From NCBI GenBank assembly GCA_964527585.1, contig CAZGPE010000014.1, positions 1-36,512 of the forward strand: 36,512 bases of DNA, read 5' to 3'. The DNA is from Fimenecus sp964527585 (GTDB taxonomy: Bacteria; Bacillota; Clostridia; Oscillospirales; Acutalibacteraceae). The notes under the pieces are model-generated. The model ran no database searches, was not told the origin of the DNA, and was given only the letters and a program-made list of their open reading frames with translations. The position numbers were made by a program, and so were the translations under genes. Shown here in pieces: positions 6,701 through 15,675 of this stretch (within the stretch, counting starts at the first letter, position 1; every line of letters starts with the position of its first letter).

Positions 6701-9217
6701 TTACTTTATATGTTTATTTGAGAGCGTAGTCGCTTCCTTATAAGGACGAACAAGCATATAAATCATTGCCGCAAGAACAACAACCGCCGCAATTACTCCG
6801 ATTACGCTTGCATTTCCCGTGAAGAGCGAACCGAACTGATTTATCATAAGAGAAATAGCATAAGCAAATCCGCACTGATAAGCGATAGCAAACCAAGTCC
6901 ATTTTGCATTGTTCATTTCACGCTTGATAGCACCGATTGCGGCAAAGCAAGGAGCACAAAGAAGGTTAAATACAAGGAAGGACATACCGCTTACGCTTGT
7001 AAAGTTCTGAGCAAGTGTCTGCCAAACGGTAAGTTCTCCGCCGCCGTAAAGAATTCCCATTGTTCCGACAATGTTTTCTTTTGCGACAAGTCCCGTGATA
7101 GATGCAACGGCAGCCTGCCAATTGCCCCAACCGAGAGGTGCGAAAATCCATGCAATCAATCCGCCGATTTTTGCGAGAATCGAACTGTTAAGTTCTGTGT
7201 CTTCAAGCATACGGAATGTTCCGTCTACGAAACCGAAATAAGTTGTGAACCAAATAACAATTGTCGAAAGAAGGATAATTGTTCCGGCTTTTTTAATAAA
7301 CGACCAGCCTCTTTCCCACATCGAGCGCAAAAGATTGGATACTGTGGGAAGGTGATATGCGGGGAGTTCCATAACAAAGGGAGCGGGATCGCCTGAGAAC
7401 ATCTTGGTCTTTTTAAGTATAATTCCCGAACAGATTATCGCCGCCATACCGATAAAGTATGCACCTGTCGATACCAAAGCGGAACCGTCGAACAAAGCGC
7501 CGGCAATCATTGCGATAAACGGTACTTTTGCACCGCAGGGGATAAATGTTGTTGTCATTATCGTCATTCTGCGGTCTCTCTCATTTTCGATTGTTCTCGA
7601 TGCCATAATTCCGGGAACACCGCAGCCTACACCAACAAGCATCGGAATAAACGATTTACCCGAAAGACCGAACTTTCTGAACACACGGTCAAGAACGAAA
7701 GCAATTCTCGACATATATCCGCAAGATTCAAGGAAAGCGAGTAAGAGGAAAAGTACAAGCATCTGCGGAACAAAACCGAGAACCGCACCGACACCCGCTA
7801 CTATACCGTCAAGAATAAGTCCCGAAAGCCAATCAGCCGCACCGACTTTTTCAAGAAGATTTCCGACAAGTACCGGTACGCCGGGCACCCATACGCCGTA
7901 ATCGGCAGGGTCAACTTCCGCAAAAGCGTCTTCCTCGGTTTCGATATATTTGACCGCATCGGTAAAACTCATAGAAACCGTTGTTTCCGCTTCATCTTCG
8001 TCAAGGTCATCCGGAATTTCGTCAAAATACGCTGTGTATTCAAGTTCTTCCAAGGTTTCTTCGTCTTCGACCGAAACGCTCGCCATTTCGGAATCATAGC
8101 CCTGAGCAAGTATATCTTTCGCCTGAGAAATCACATCTTCGCTGCTGAAATTCTCATCTTCGGTGTCAAATTCAACTCCGAAAGCTTCAAGAGCCTGCAT
8201 TGCTCCTGCCTGCTCGTCTGCTGTTTCCGAGTATTCCGAAGAACCGATTCCGAACAAATGGAAACCGTCTCCGAAAAGTCCGTCATTCGCCCAATCCGTA
8301 GCAGCCGAACCGACCGAAACCATTGATATGTAATAAACAAGGAACATTATAACAGCAAAAATCGGAAGTCCGAGCCAGCGGTTTGTAACGATTTTATCAA
8401 TTTTATCGGAAGTCGAAAGTTTTCCGGCTCCTCTTTTTTTATAGCAAGATTTAATTATAGATGCTATATATACATATCTTTCATTGGTGATGATTGATTC
8501 TGCATCGTCGTCAAGTTCTTCTTCCGCCGCCGCAATATCTTCTTCGATATGATCAAGAACGCTCTTCTCAATCTCTACCCGTTCAAGCACCTTTTCGTCT
8601 CTTTCGAAAATCTTAATCGCATACCAACGCTGCTGTTCTTCGGGAAGCGAATGAAGACACGCTTCTTCAATATGAGCAAGTGCGTGTTCAACCGCACCGG
8701 AAAATGTATGCATCGGAACCGTTTTTGCGGTTTTTGCGGCTTCAATCGCCGCTTCCGCCGCTTCAACAGTCCCTGTTCCTTTAAGAGCGGAAATCTCCAC
8801 AACTTTGCATCCGAGTTCCTTTGAAAGTTGTTCGACATTGATTTTATCGCCGTTTTTCTTGACAATATCCATCATATTTATCGCAACTACAACGGGAATT
8901 CCGAGTTCTGTAAGCTGTGTTGTAAGATAAAGGTTTCTTTCAAGGTTTGTTCCGTCAACAATGTTAAGTATCGCATCGGGACGCTCCCCGATAAGATAAT
9001 TTCTTGCAACCACCTCTTCAAGCGTATACGGTGAAAGCGAATAAATTCCCGGCAAGTCGGTAATTATTACGCCGTCGTGTTTCTTAAGTTTGCCTTCTTT
9101 TTTTTCGACGGTAACACCGGGCCAGTTGCCGACAAACTGATTTGAACCCGTAAGTGCATTAAACAGAGTTGTTTTACCGCAGTTAGGGTTACCTGCGAGA
9201 GCAATTCTCAAATCCAT
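6701..9217 (-). CDS. feoB: Ferrous iron transporter FeoB with a large acidic insertion
   Basis: An 838-residue inner-membrane Fe(II) importer with an N-terminal G-protein domain. Motifs: G1 GNPNCGKTT (9-17), G3 DLPG (54-57), G4 NMMD (114-117), G5 around SALKG (143-147). The membrane part begins near residue 281 and includes the Gate segments FVPQMLVLF, LESCGYMSR and LVGVGCGVPGIMASRT. Between the first membrane helix and the next (about 317-447) lies an Asp/Glu-rich stretch of some 130 residues that most FeoB proteins lack; it should face outside. The gene follows two feoA genes and precedes the Cys-rich protein, a standard feo layout. The ribosome site is AGAGGAG. A palindrome in the 71-base gap upstream is a likely metal-regulator site. 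Confidence 0.95.
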   Translation of the reverse strand: MDLRIALAGNPNCGKTTLFNALTGSNQFVGNWPGVTVEKKEGKLKKHDGVIITDLPGIYSLSPYTLEEVVARNYLIGERPDAILNIVDGTNLERNLYLTTQLTELGIPVVVAINMMDIVKKNGDKINVEQLSKELGCKVVEISALKGTGTVEAAEAAIEAAKTAKTVPMHTFSGAVEHALAHIEEACLHSLPEEQQRWYAIKIFERDEKVLERVEIEKSVLDHIEEDIAAAEEELDDDAESIITNERYVYIASIIKSCYKKRGAGKLSTSDKIDKIVTNRWLGLPIFAVIMFLVYYISMVSVGSAATDWANDGLFGDGFHLFGIGSSEYSETADEQAGAMQALEAFGVEFDTEDENFSSEDVISQAKDILAQGYDSEMASVSVEDEETLEELEYTAYFDEIPDDLDEDEAETTVSMSFTDAVKYIETEEDAFAEVDPADYGVWVPGVPVLVGNLLEKVGAADWLSGLILDGIVAGVGAVLGFVPQMLVLFLLLAFLESCGYMSRIAFVLDRVFRKFGLSGKSFIPMLVGVGCGVPGIMASRTIENERDRRMTIMTTTFIPCGAKVPFIAMIAGALFDGSALVSTGAYFIGMAAIICSGIILKKTKMFSGDPAPFVMELPAYHLPTVSNLLRSMWERGWSFIKKAGTIILLSTIVIWFTTYFGFVDGTFRMLEDTELNSSILAKIGGLIAWIFAPLGWGNWQAAVASITGLVAKENIVGTMGILYGGGELTVWQTLAQNFTSVSGMSFLVFNLLCAPCFAAIGAIKREMNNAKWTWFAIAYQCGFAYAISLMINQFGSLFTGNASVIGVIAAVVVLAAMIYMLVRPYKEATTLSNKHIK

Positions 9218-9240
9218 TTTTTCTCCTCTTTTCTATAAGA

Positions 9241-9258
9241 AGTTAGCGTTCGCTAACT
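9241..9258. promoter_or_regulatory. Palindromic operator, copy 3 (before feoB)
   Basis: AGTTAGCG-TT-CGCTAACT, perfect 8-base arms, containing TTAGCGTTCGCTAA (9243-9256). It matches the 14-base pattern of the two copies in the feoA promoter region. Its position between feoA and feoB suggests an internal regulated promoter or a roadblock. Confidence 0.6.
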
Positions 9259-9288
9259 CAAATTCAAAAAATAAACAGAAATCGAAAC

Positions 9289-9513
9289 TTACGCTTCAAT
9301 TTCTATCATTTCGGCATCTGCCTTTCTCAAAGAAAGTTCATAGCCTCTGACTGTAACTTCAATCGGGTCTCCCAAAGGTGCTACCTTGCGCACATAAACT
9401 TCAACACCCTTTGTAATACCCATATCCATAATTCTGCGTTTAATTGCGCCTTCGCCGTGAAGTTTTTTAACTTTTACCGTCGAACCGACTTTAACGCTTT
9501 TTAATGTATCCAC
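9289..9513 (-). CDS. feoA: FeoA-domain protein (second copy)
   Basis: A 74-residue SH3-like FeoA protein, needed for full FeoB activity. It has the family features KVGSTVKVKKL, RRIMDMGITKGVEV and the C-terminal LSLRKADAEMIEIE. I chose the GTG at 9513 because AGGAGG lies 9 bases upstream; the longer frame would put the ribosome site inside the coding region. It begins about 25 bases after the first feoA and belongs to the same operon. Confidence 0.9.
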   Translation of the reverse strand: MDTLKSVKVGSTVKVKKLHGEGAIKRRIMDMGITKGVEVYVRKVAPLGDPIEVTVRGYELSLRKADAEMIEIEA

Positions 9514-9538
9514 TGCAATTGTCCTCCTTTGCAATATT

Positions 9539-9751
9539 TTATATCATAATTTTTCGAGCCATCTCTTCGCTTATCGCAACTCTTGTCTCCTTAACATTCA
9601 CGATAACATTTCCGCCGAGAGTCGATATAACCTTAACATTACCTCCGACAACAAATCCGAGATTCTCAAGGTGTTTTTTTACATCGGGTTTTCCCCCGAT
9701 GCGTTTAATTATATTGTCCTCGCCTGCTGTTGCGAAAGATAATGGCATCAT
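9539..9751 (-). CDS. feoA: FeoA-domain protein (first copy)
   Basis: A 70-residue FeoA-type SH3-like protein, first gene of the ferrous iron operon. Typical segments are MPLSFATAGEDNIIKRIGG, HLENLGFVVGGNVKVIS and VKETRVAISEEMARKI. The start is one of two adjacent ATG codons behind AGAGGTTG. Two feoA genes ahead of feoB is a common arrangement in Clostridia. Two palindromes sit in its leader and promoter region. Confidence 0.9.
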   Translation of the reverse strand: MMPLSFATAGEDNIIKRIGGKPDVKKHLENLGFVVGGNVKVISTLGGNVIVNVKETRVAISEEMARKIMI

Positions 9752-9779
9752 TTTTTTACAACCTCTTTTACATCAATAA

Positions 9780-9793
9780 TTAGCATAGGCTAA
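9780..9793. promoter_or_regulatory. Palindromic operator, copy 1
   Basis: TTAGCATAGGCTAA in the leader between the promoter and feoA. It shares TTAG(C/T)nnnnGCTAA with copies 2 and 3. The half-sites resemble those of DtxR/IdeR-family metal regulators. Confidence 0.6.
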
Positions 9794-9812
9794 CTTCACT
9801 TGTTAAAAATAC

Positions 9813-9830
9813 GGTTAGTCCGTGCTAACC
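9813..9830. promoter_or_regulatory. Palindromic operator, copy 2, at the feo start site
   Basis: GGTTAG-TCCGTG-CTAACC, containing TTAGTCCGTGCTAA (9815-9828). It lies just downstream of the -10 element, covering the expected transcription start, a classic repressor position. Confidence 0.7.
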
Positions 9831-9838
9831 TATATATA

Positions 9839-9866
9839 ATAATACACTGTTTTCCAAATTTGTCAA
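9839..9866 (-). promoter_or_regulatory. SigA-type promoter of the feo operon
   Basis: Leftward TTGACA (9866-9861), 16-base spacer, TATTAT (9844-9839). Overlapping alternatives (ATTATT at 17) exist. Operator copy 2 follows directly. Confidence 0.75.
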
Positions 9867-9933
9867 CATATTTTTTTCATTTCGGCACAATCAACAGTTT
9901 TTTTATTTTCCTAGCTTTTGCGTTACAAAAAAA

Positions 9934-9960
9934 TAACGGAGATGATTAACATCTCCGTTA
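9934..9960 (-). terminator. Terminator of the polysaccharide export operon
   Basis: TAACGGAGATG (9934-9944) pairs perfectly with CATCTCCGTTA (9950-9960), loop of 5, then TTTTTTTG on the leftward strand, 9 bases after the glycosyltransferase stop. Confidence 0.85.
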
Positions 9961-9968
9961 TATGCTTT

Positions 9969-12338
9969 TTATTTGAAAGAAAAGTCTTCCCTGACAAGAG
10001 TCAAATTGGGATTGTAATAGGGATCTCCCGCATCAAGTTCTTTTTGCCATTTATCTTCGAAGCGTTTGATTTCGCCTTGGAATCTGGCAATCTTTTCGGG
10101 GGTGTCTTCGGCTCCTCTTGATTTTGACTCGTAATGATAAAGTTCCGCATACGGCGTAAACACTACCAAATATCCTTTACTGCGTATTTTCATACACAAG
10201 TCGACATCGTTAAATGCAACCTTAAACTCTTCGTCAAGTCCGCCGACTTCATCGTAAACATCTTTTCTGAGCATAAGGCACGCTGCCGTGCAAGCGGTAA
10301 GATTCTGAGCATAACTCGCTCTTGCGGCATAACCCGGAGCGCTTCTGGGATAATCTTTATGTGAATGTCCCGCAATTCCTCCGATGCCGAGAATAACGCC
10401 CGCATGCTGAACGGTTTCGTCCGGATAATAAAGTTTCGCACCTACCGCACCGACATCGCTTCTTTGAGCAAACATAAGCATTTCTTCAAAACAATCACCG
10501 TTTATTATTTCAACATCGTTGTTCAAAAGAAGAATATAATCGCCTTTTGCAAATCCGGCGCCGTAATTGTTTATGGCCGAATAATTAAATTCGCTGTCCC
10601 ACTTAACAACTTTAACATTGGAATGTTCTCGCTGAATTCTTTCGTAATAATCGAAGGTTTCTTTTTCCGTACTGTTGTTTTCGATTATTATAAACTCTAA
10701 ATTCGTATAAGTTGATTTCTCGAATATGGATTTAAGGCAGTTATCCAAGTCATCCGTATGGTCTTTATTGGGAATTAAAACCGAAATGAGAGGATTTCCT
10801 TCAATCTCATATTTAATGTGGTACGACGAAAGCACGCTCGAATCGACAACTTCACCTTTAAGAGAAAGTCTTTCCAAATGATCTTTAAGTGCTTTTTTAG
10901 CCGCAACAATCGTATAAGGTTTTGCGCTTAAATCCTGCGCAACAGAGTTTTTATGAGCACGCCAATAATAAAGTATTTTTCTGATATGCCATACTTTTTT
11001 CGCTTTTTCGGTAAGTCTTAAAATTATATCGTAATCTTGACTTCCGTCGCATTCGCTTCTGAAATATCCGACACTGTCGAGTAACTCTCTCGAAAATACG
11101 GAAAGATGGCAAATATAGTTAATACTTCTGAGCGTATCGGGAGAATAATCGGGTTTGAAATGCGGATTGTATGCATCTTTGGGTTCTTCCGAGAATGTAT
11201 TCTCATCGGTATAAATATAGTCCGCCCCATGATCGCATATTGCTTTCATAACCTCATACAATGCGGACGGATGAAGCAAATCGTCGTGATCAAACAAAGC
11301 TATATAATCACCCGTTGACATCCTTATACAAGCATTTGTATTTTCGGATATGCCCGAATTCTTCTCAAGTTTTTCATATTTGATTCTGTTATCGGATTTT
11401 ACATAAGAACGGACGATTTCTCCGACTTTAGTGTGTTCCCCATCGCTTCCGTCGGCAAGACAAAGTTCCCAGTTTTTATATGTTTGTGCCTGAACCGACT
11501 CAATCATTTCACGGAGAAACTTTTCGGGAGTATTGTAAAGAGGAACCAAAACGCTGAATTTAATGTTTTTATCAAACTTAACGCTTTCTTCTTCATTTCG
11601 TCTTTTTTCCGAAATATAATAATCACGACTGATTTCAGCCAATTTGTTTTTGCTTACGGGAACGGGACCCGGGCCTTTTATTATTCTGCGCAAAGTCGCT
11701 TTTAATCCGTTGTTTTTAAGATAAACAAGACCCTTAAACAGCGTAAGGCGTCTGAGCAACGCCGAAATCGCCCTGATAGGAGCGGTAATTTTCCATGAAA
11801 AAGAATTATGTATAAGGTCTACCGCCTGTGCGAGATTGCGACTTTCTACAAGTGCAGCCGCATTTTGAGCGCTTCTCTTTTTCAACTGAGTATTTACATC
11901 TTCGACTTTTTTATATTTTCTTTCAAGTGAATTATACTCTTTGCTTTTCTCAATATATTTGTTAAGAAATTCAACATCACTTTCCGTTTTTGCCGCAACA
12001 TATTTATATTTTGCTCTAAGCGACTTAACGGGAGTGTAAAAATGCAAAGAAATTACAGTCGGACGGGCAGAAGTTACCATATCTTCGGAACTGTTTACTC
12101 CGTCTACCAGGCTTACCGTATACTCGGTTTGCACATCCGCAGAAAATCCGCTGACAATTCCCGAACTCTCTCCGGCAACGATATAAATTTCATCGGTTTC
12201 GACGGGAAAATCAGCTTTTACGGTAATTTCTCCGTCTTCGCACCTGCTGTCGCAATCGCATTTTTCCAATCCGTTTTGAGTTTTAATATAAATATTGCAC
12301 GGTACGGAAAAATCAATGTTTTTCAAATCTAAATTCAT
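9969..12338 (-). CDS. Two-domain family 2 glycosyltransferase
   Basis: A 789-residue cytoplasmic polymer-synthesis enzyme with two GT-A (GT2) domains. Domain 1 (about 261-470) starts FSVLVPLYNT and has DHDD at 350-353. Domain 2 (about 518-780) starts LISVLIPNKD and has LLLNNDVE near 603-610. The N-terminal 250 residues contain a beta-rich segment, a probable coiled coil (about 125-160) and the NSFSWKITAPIRA block often seen ahead of such transferases. It is last in an operon behind ABC polysaccharide exporter genes, so it probably builds a rhamnan-like or teichoic-type chain that the exporter moves out. Sugar and linkage cannot be read from sequence. The ribosome site is AGGGGA. Confidence 0.88.
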   Translation of the reverse strand: MNLDLKNIDFSVPCNIYIKTQNGLEKCDCDSRCEDGEITVKADFPVETDEIYIVAGESSGIVSGFSADVQTEYTVSLVDGVNSSEDMVTSARPTVISLHFYTPVKSLRAKYKYVAAKTESDVEFLNKYIEKSKEYNSLERKYKKVEDVNTQLKKRSAQNAAALVESRNLAQAVDLIHNSFSWKITAPIRAISALLRRLTLFKGLVYLKNNGLKATLRRIIKGPGPVPVSKNKLAEISRDYYISEKRRNEEESVKFDKNIKFSVLVPLYNTPEKFLREMIESVQAQTYKNWELCLADGSDGEHTKVGEIVRSYVKSDNRIKYEKLEKNSGISENTNACIRMSTGDYIALFDHDDLLHPSALYEVMKAICDHGADYIYTDENTFSEEPKDAYNPHFKPDYSPDTLRSINYICHLSVFSRELLDSVGYFRSECDGSQDYDIILRLTEKAKKVWHIRKILYYWRAHKNSVAQDLSAKPYTIVAAKKALKDHLERLSLKGEVVDSSVLSSYHIKYEIEGNPLISVLIPNKDHTDDLDNCLKSIFEKSTYTNLEFIIIENNSTEKETFDYYERIQREHSNVKVVKWDSEFNYSAINNYGAGFAKGDYILLLNNDVEIINGDCFEEMLMFAQRSDVGAVGAKLYYPDETVQHAGVILGIGGIAGHSHKDYPRSAPGYAARASYAQNLTACTAACLMLRKDVYDEVGGLDEEFKVAFNDVDLCMKIRSKGYLVVFTPYAELYHYESKSRGAEDTPEKIARFQGEIKRFEDKWQKELDAGDPYYNPNLTLVREDFSFK

Positions 12339-12355
12339 TTATCTTTTCCCCTATC

Positions 12356-13102
12356 TTAGATACCATGACCTGCATTTGCTTTATACAAATCACAAATCTC
12401 TTTTGTCGGGCCATCCATTATGACATTTCCTTTTTCAAGCCATACGACACGGTTGCAAAGCCGTTCAATCTGCTCAATAGAATGAGAAACTATGATAACA
12501 GTTGTACCGCCGCTCATCATTTCCGAAATTCTTTTTTCACATTTTTGCTGGAAGAGGAAGTCGCCTACCGCAAGAATTTCGTCAACAATAAGAATATCCG
12601 GTCTTGTAATCGTAGCGATGGAAAATCCGAGACGGGCTACCATACCGGAACTGAAATTCTTAATCGCAACATCCATAAAATCACGCAATTCCGCAAAATC
12701 TATAATCTCATCCATTTTCTCGGTCATTGTCTGCTTCGAAAAGCCGAGAACGGAGCCGTTAAGAAATACATTTTCTCTTGCGGTTAAGTCGAAATCAAAA
12801 CCGGCACCGAGTTCGATAAGCGGAGAAATCGACCCGTTAATCGCAGCCGTACCCGTCGAAGGACGAAGAATACCGGAAATAACTTTAAGCAAAGTGCTTT
12901 TTCCCGAACCGTTAAGGCCCACAATTCCGACAACTTCGCCTTTTTTAACCGAAAGGCTTACATTGTTAAGAGCAATAAATTCTTCAAACTTAAGTTGGTG
13001 CTTAGCGGCTTTGATGAGATACTCTTTCAGACTGTCAACACGCTCTTTCGACATATTAAAACGCATACTGACATTTTTTACTTCGATAACATTGTTTTCC
13101 AT
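12356..13102 (-). CDS. ABC transporter ATP-binding protein, polysaccharide export (Wzt/TagH-like)
   Basis: A 248-residue nucleotide-binding subunit. Walker A is GLNGSGKST (about 62-70), the signature region reads NFSSGMVARLGFS, a degenerate LSGGQ, Walker B is ILIVDEIL and is followed by AVGD, and the switch histidine is in SHS. The degenerate signature and DEILAVGD are typical of exporters of O-antigen and teichoic acid chains. The protein ends soon after the ATPase core, so it lacks the C-terminal carbohydrate-recognition domain some Wzt proteins have. It starts 12 bases after the permease gene and precedes the glycosyltransferase; the three form one operon. Confidence 0.9.
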   Translation of the reverse strand: MENNVIEVKNVSMRFNMSKERVDSLKEYLIKAAKHQLKFEEFIALNNVSLSVKKGEVVGIVGLNGSGKSTLLKVISGILRPSTGTAAINGSISPLIELGAGFDFDLTARENVFLNGSVLGFSKQTMTEKMDEIIDFAELRDFMDVAIKNFSSGMVARLGFSIATITRPDILIVDEILAVGDFLFQQKCEKRISEMMSGGTTVIIVSHSIEQIERLCNRVVWLEKGNVIMDGPTKEICDLYKANAGHGI

Positions 13103-13114
13103 TTCGGCACCTCC

Positions 13115-14074
13115 TTAAATGTAAAGGATAAATCTATCCTGCTGTTTCTTGAATACGATAAGTCCGATTGCCAAGAAAAGCAAAGCATAAACGATACACA
13201 TAAGATGAACCGTAAGGCTGGGTACCGTTCCGTACATAACAACATCTCTGAAATACTCGACATAATAGAACATCGGGTTAAGATTCATAATCTTCAAAAT
13301 AATTTCCGGCAAAATTTCTTTAGGATAAATAATAGGTGTCAAATACATCCATGCCACAGTCCATACCGAATAAAGATGTCCGACATCACGGAAGAAAACA
13401 TTTACCGATGAAAGTATAAGGCTCATTCCGAGACTGAAAACAAGAGCACACAGCATCGGGAAAATGAAGAGCACTGCCGTCCAATGAACAGGCATACGCT
13501 TGATAATGATAACGATTATTACGGCTACCGAAGAGAAAAGCATATTTACGAACGCAAACAGGCACTTTTCCAACGGGAATATGTACTTCGGAATATAAAC
13601 TTTTTTGATAAGCGATGCTGCGCCCAAAACAGATGTTAACGATGCGCTTGTCGCTTCCGTCATAAAGTTAAAAATAAGCGAACCTGTAAGGTAGTACACA
13701 ATAAAATATTCAATATTAAATCTGAAAAGATTGGAAAATACCGCATTGATAACCAACGCCATAAGCAAGGGATTGAGTATGCTCCATAAAAATCCGAGCG
13801 TACTGCGGCGGTATTTAACTTTCAAGTCTCTTGAAATAAGATTTCCGACAAGGTAACGGTATTTACCGAAAACAGCACCCGTTGCCGCCAACGATTTACG
13901 GTTAAGCACCGCAAAAAGCAAGCCGCCTATTATAATAGCGGGACCGAACATTAAAATAATTGTTCTTTCCACATCAAAAGAAAAAACGCCTGCGGAAAAA
14001 TCGTATAACGATAATCCCAAACCTATTATTCCGACCGCCGTACTGACGGCAGCGGTCAATTTATTTTTTGACAT
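13115..14074 (-). CDS. ABC-2 type permease, polysaccharide export (Wzm/TagG-like)
   Basis: A 319-residue membrane subunit. The core (about 75-319) matches ABC-2 permeases of polysaccharide exporters, with RDLKVKYRRSTLGFLWSILNPL at its start, RDVGHLYSVWTVAWMYLTPIIYP, and LNPMFYYVEYFRDV. An extra N-terminal pair of hydrophobic helices (about 8-27 and 38-58) precedes the core and is less usual. It is the first gene of the operon with its ATPase and a glycosyltransferase. The ribosome site is AAGGTAG. The product is likely a membrane channel for a lipid-linked glycan. Confidence 0.9.
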   Translation of the reverse strand: MSKNKLTAAVSTAVGIIGLGLSLYDFSAGVFSFDVERTIILMFGPAIIIGGLLFAVLNRKSLAATGAVFGKYRYLVGNLISRDLKVKYRRSTLGFLWSILNPLLMALVINAVFSNLFRFNIEYFIVYYLTGSLIFNFMTEATSASLTSVLGAASLIKKVYIPKYIFPLEKCLFAFVNMLFSSVAVIIVIIIKRMPVHWTAVLFIFPMLCALVFSLGMSLILSSVNVFFRDVGHLYSVWTVAWMYLTPIIYPKEILPEIILKIMNLNPMFYYVEYFRDVVMYGTVPSLTVHLMCIVYALLFLAIGLIVFKKQQDRFILYI

Positions 14075-14130
14075 TTGTTCACTACCTTTTTATTTTTCAT
14101 TGAATAAAATCGCACTTAAATTCAACTTAA

Positions 14131-14159
14131 AATATACCATAATATTACTGTTATGTCAA
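14131..14159 (-). promoter_or_regulatory. SigA-type promoter of the polysaccharide export operon
   Basis: Leftward TTGACA (14159-14154), 17-base spacer, TATATT (14136-14131), a near-consensus promoter about 57 bases before the permease start. Confidence 0.85.
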
Positions 14160-14190
14160 CAAATCCGACATAACACAAAAAGAGAAAAAA

Positions 14191-14217
14191 TCGGACGGAA
14201 ATCACCTTTCCGTCCGA
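14191..14217 (-). terminator. Terminator of the FAD dehydrogenase gene
   Basis: TCGGACGGAAA (14191-14201) pairs perfectly with TTTCCGTCCGA (14207-14217), then TTTTTTCTC leftward. Confidence 0.85.
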
Positions 14218-14225
14218 ACTGTTTT

Positions 14226-15599
14226 TCAGTTTTTCTTTGAAGCAATATCTCTTGCAACATGAATTCCGCTTGCGGAAGCGTGCGAAAGAGAATGGGTTAT
14301 ACCGCTGCAATCTCCGATAACATAAAGACCTTCGTGGCAAGTCTGCAAATGCTCGTCAAGAGCGACTTCCATATTGTAGAACTTGACTTCAACGCCGTAA
14401 AGGAGAGTATCCGTGTTGGCGGTTCCGGGAGCGATTTTATCGAGAGCGTAAATCATCTCGATAATTCCGTCGAGAATTCTCTTTGGAATTACAAGGCTCA
14501 AATCACCGGGTGTTGCGTTAAGAGTCGGCGTAATAAACGCTTCCCTGATTCTGTCGGGAGTGCTTCTCTTACCGTTGATAAGATCTCCGAAACGCTGAAC
14601 GATAACTCCGCCGCCGAGCATATTGGAAAGTCGTGCAATGCTTTCACCGTATCCGTTACTGTCTTTGAACGGCTCGGAGAAATGCTTCGCAACCAAAAGC
14701 GCAAAGTTTGTATTGTTTGTCTGCTTTGCCGGATCTTCGTAACTGTGGCCGTTTACGGTTACTATTCCGTTTGTATTTTCGTTTACTACCGCACCCTTCG
14801 GATTCATACAGAAAGTTCTTACCAAATCTTCATATTTTTCGGTACGGTAAACTATCTTACTTTCGTAAAGTTCATCGGTTAAATGAGCAAAAATTTCATA
14901 CGGCAGTTCTACACGCACACCGATGTCTACACGGTTGCTTTTTGAGGGAATCGCAAGATCCTCGCAAACCGTTTCCATCCACTTACTTCCGCTTCTGCCG
15001 ACGGAAATTACACAATAATCCGCTTCGTATGTCTCATTATCCGTTTCGACAATATATCCCGACTCGGTCTTTTCAACCTTTTGCGCAACCGCACGGAATT
15101 TGAAATCAACCTTATCTTTCAAATCGTTGTAAAGATTTTCAAGTACAACATAGTTTATATCGGTTCCGAGATGGCGAACGGAAGCATCGAGAAGCATAAG
15201 CCCATGCTGAAGGCACTGTTTTTTAATTTCCGAGTTTGCAGTCGAATAAAGTTTTGTACCCTCTCCGCCGTATTTAAGATTGATTTCATCAACATAGCGC
15301 ATAAGTTCAAGCGCCTCGTCCTTACCGATATATTCGTAAAGAGTTCCGCCGAACTGATTTGTAATATTGTATTTTCCGTCCGAAAATGCACCTGCTCCGC
15401 CAAATCCGTTCATTATCGAACAGGGTTTGCAACCGATACAAGACTTAATTTTCTTGCCGTCAATCGGACATTTTCTTTTATCGAGCGGATTTCCCGCTTC
15501 AAGCACAACAATTTTAAGCGACGGATTCGCCTTTACAAGCTCATACGCAGAAAATATACCTCCGGGGCCTGCGCCGACAATTACAACATCGTACTTCAT
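14226..15599 (-). CDS. FAD-dependent dehydrogenase (COG2509-like)
   Basis: A 457-residue flavoprotein. The N-terminal dinucleotide fold is VVIVGAGPGGIFSAYEL (about 5-21), and the C-terminal FAD motif is LYVIGDCSGITHSLSHA near the end. A Cys-containing segment CPIDGKKIKSCIGCKPC followed by NGFGGAGAFSDGKYN is characteristic of the uncharacterised FAD-dependent dehydrogenases of COG2509. Substrate is unknown. I chose ATG at 15599 because AGGAG is 8 bases upstream; the ATG at 15605 is too close. A long upstream in-frame extension overlaps the promoter and is rejected. The gene is monocistronic. Confidence 0.85.
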   Translation of the reverse strand: MKYDVVIVGAGPGGIFSAYELVKANPSLKIVVLEAGNPLDKRKCPIDGKKIKSCIGCKPCSIMNGFGGAGAFSDGKYNITNQFGGTLYEYIGKDEALELMRYVDEINLKYGGEGTKLYSTANSEIKKQCLQHGLMLLDASVRHLGTDINYVVLENLYNDLKDKVDFKFRAVAQKVEKTESGYIVETDNETYEADYCVISVGRSGSKWMETVCEDLAIPSKSNRVDIGVRVELPYEIFAHLTDELYESKIVYRTEKYEDLVRTFCMNPKGAVVNENTNGIVTVNGHSYEDPAKQTNNTNFALLVAKHFSEPFKDSNGYGESIARLSNMLGGGVIVQRFGDLINGKRSTPDRIREAFITPTLNATPGDLSLVIPKRILDGIIEMIYALDKIAPGTANTDTLLYGVEVKFYNMEVALDEHLQTCHEGLYVIGDCSGITHSLSHASASGIHVARDIASKKN

Positions 15600-15675
15600 A
15601 TTCATTACTCCTAAAATGTAATCAAGGTCTACGGCCTTGTTGAAAAGAAAGCACCGTAAACCTTTACCGTCCTTG

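Noticed and set aside
7404..7901. 165-codon rightward open frame opposite feoB
   Set aside because: It lies wholly antisense to conserved FeoB membrane helices, has no ribosome site and reads as low-complexity shadow protein.
12492..13118. 208-codon rightward open frame opposite the Wzt-like ATPase
   Set aside because: Antisense to an intact ATPase with all motifs; no promoter or ribosome site. Shadow of codon bias on the other strand.
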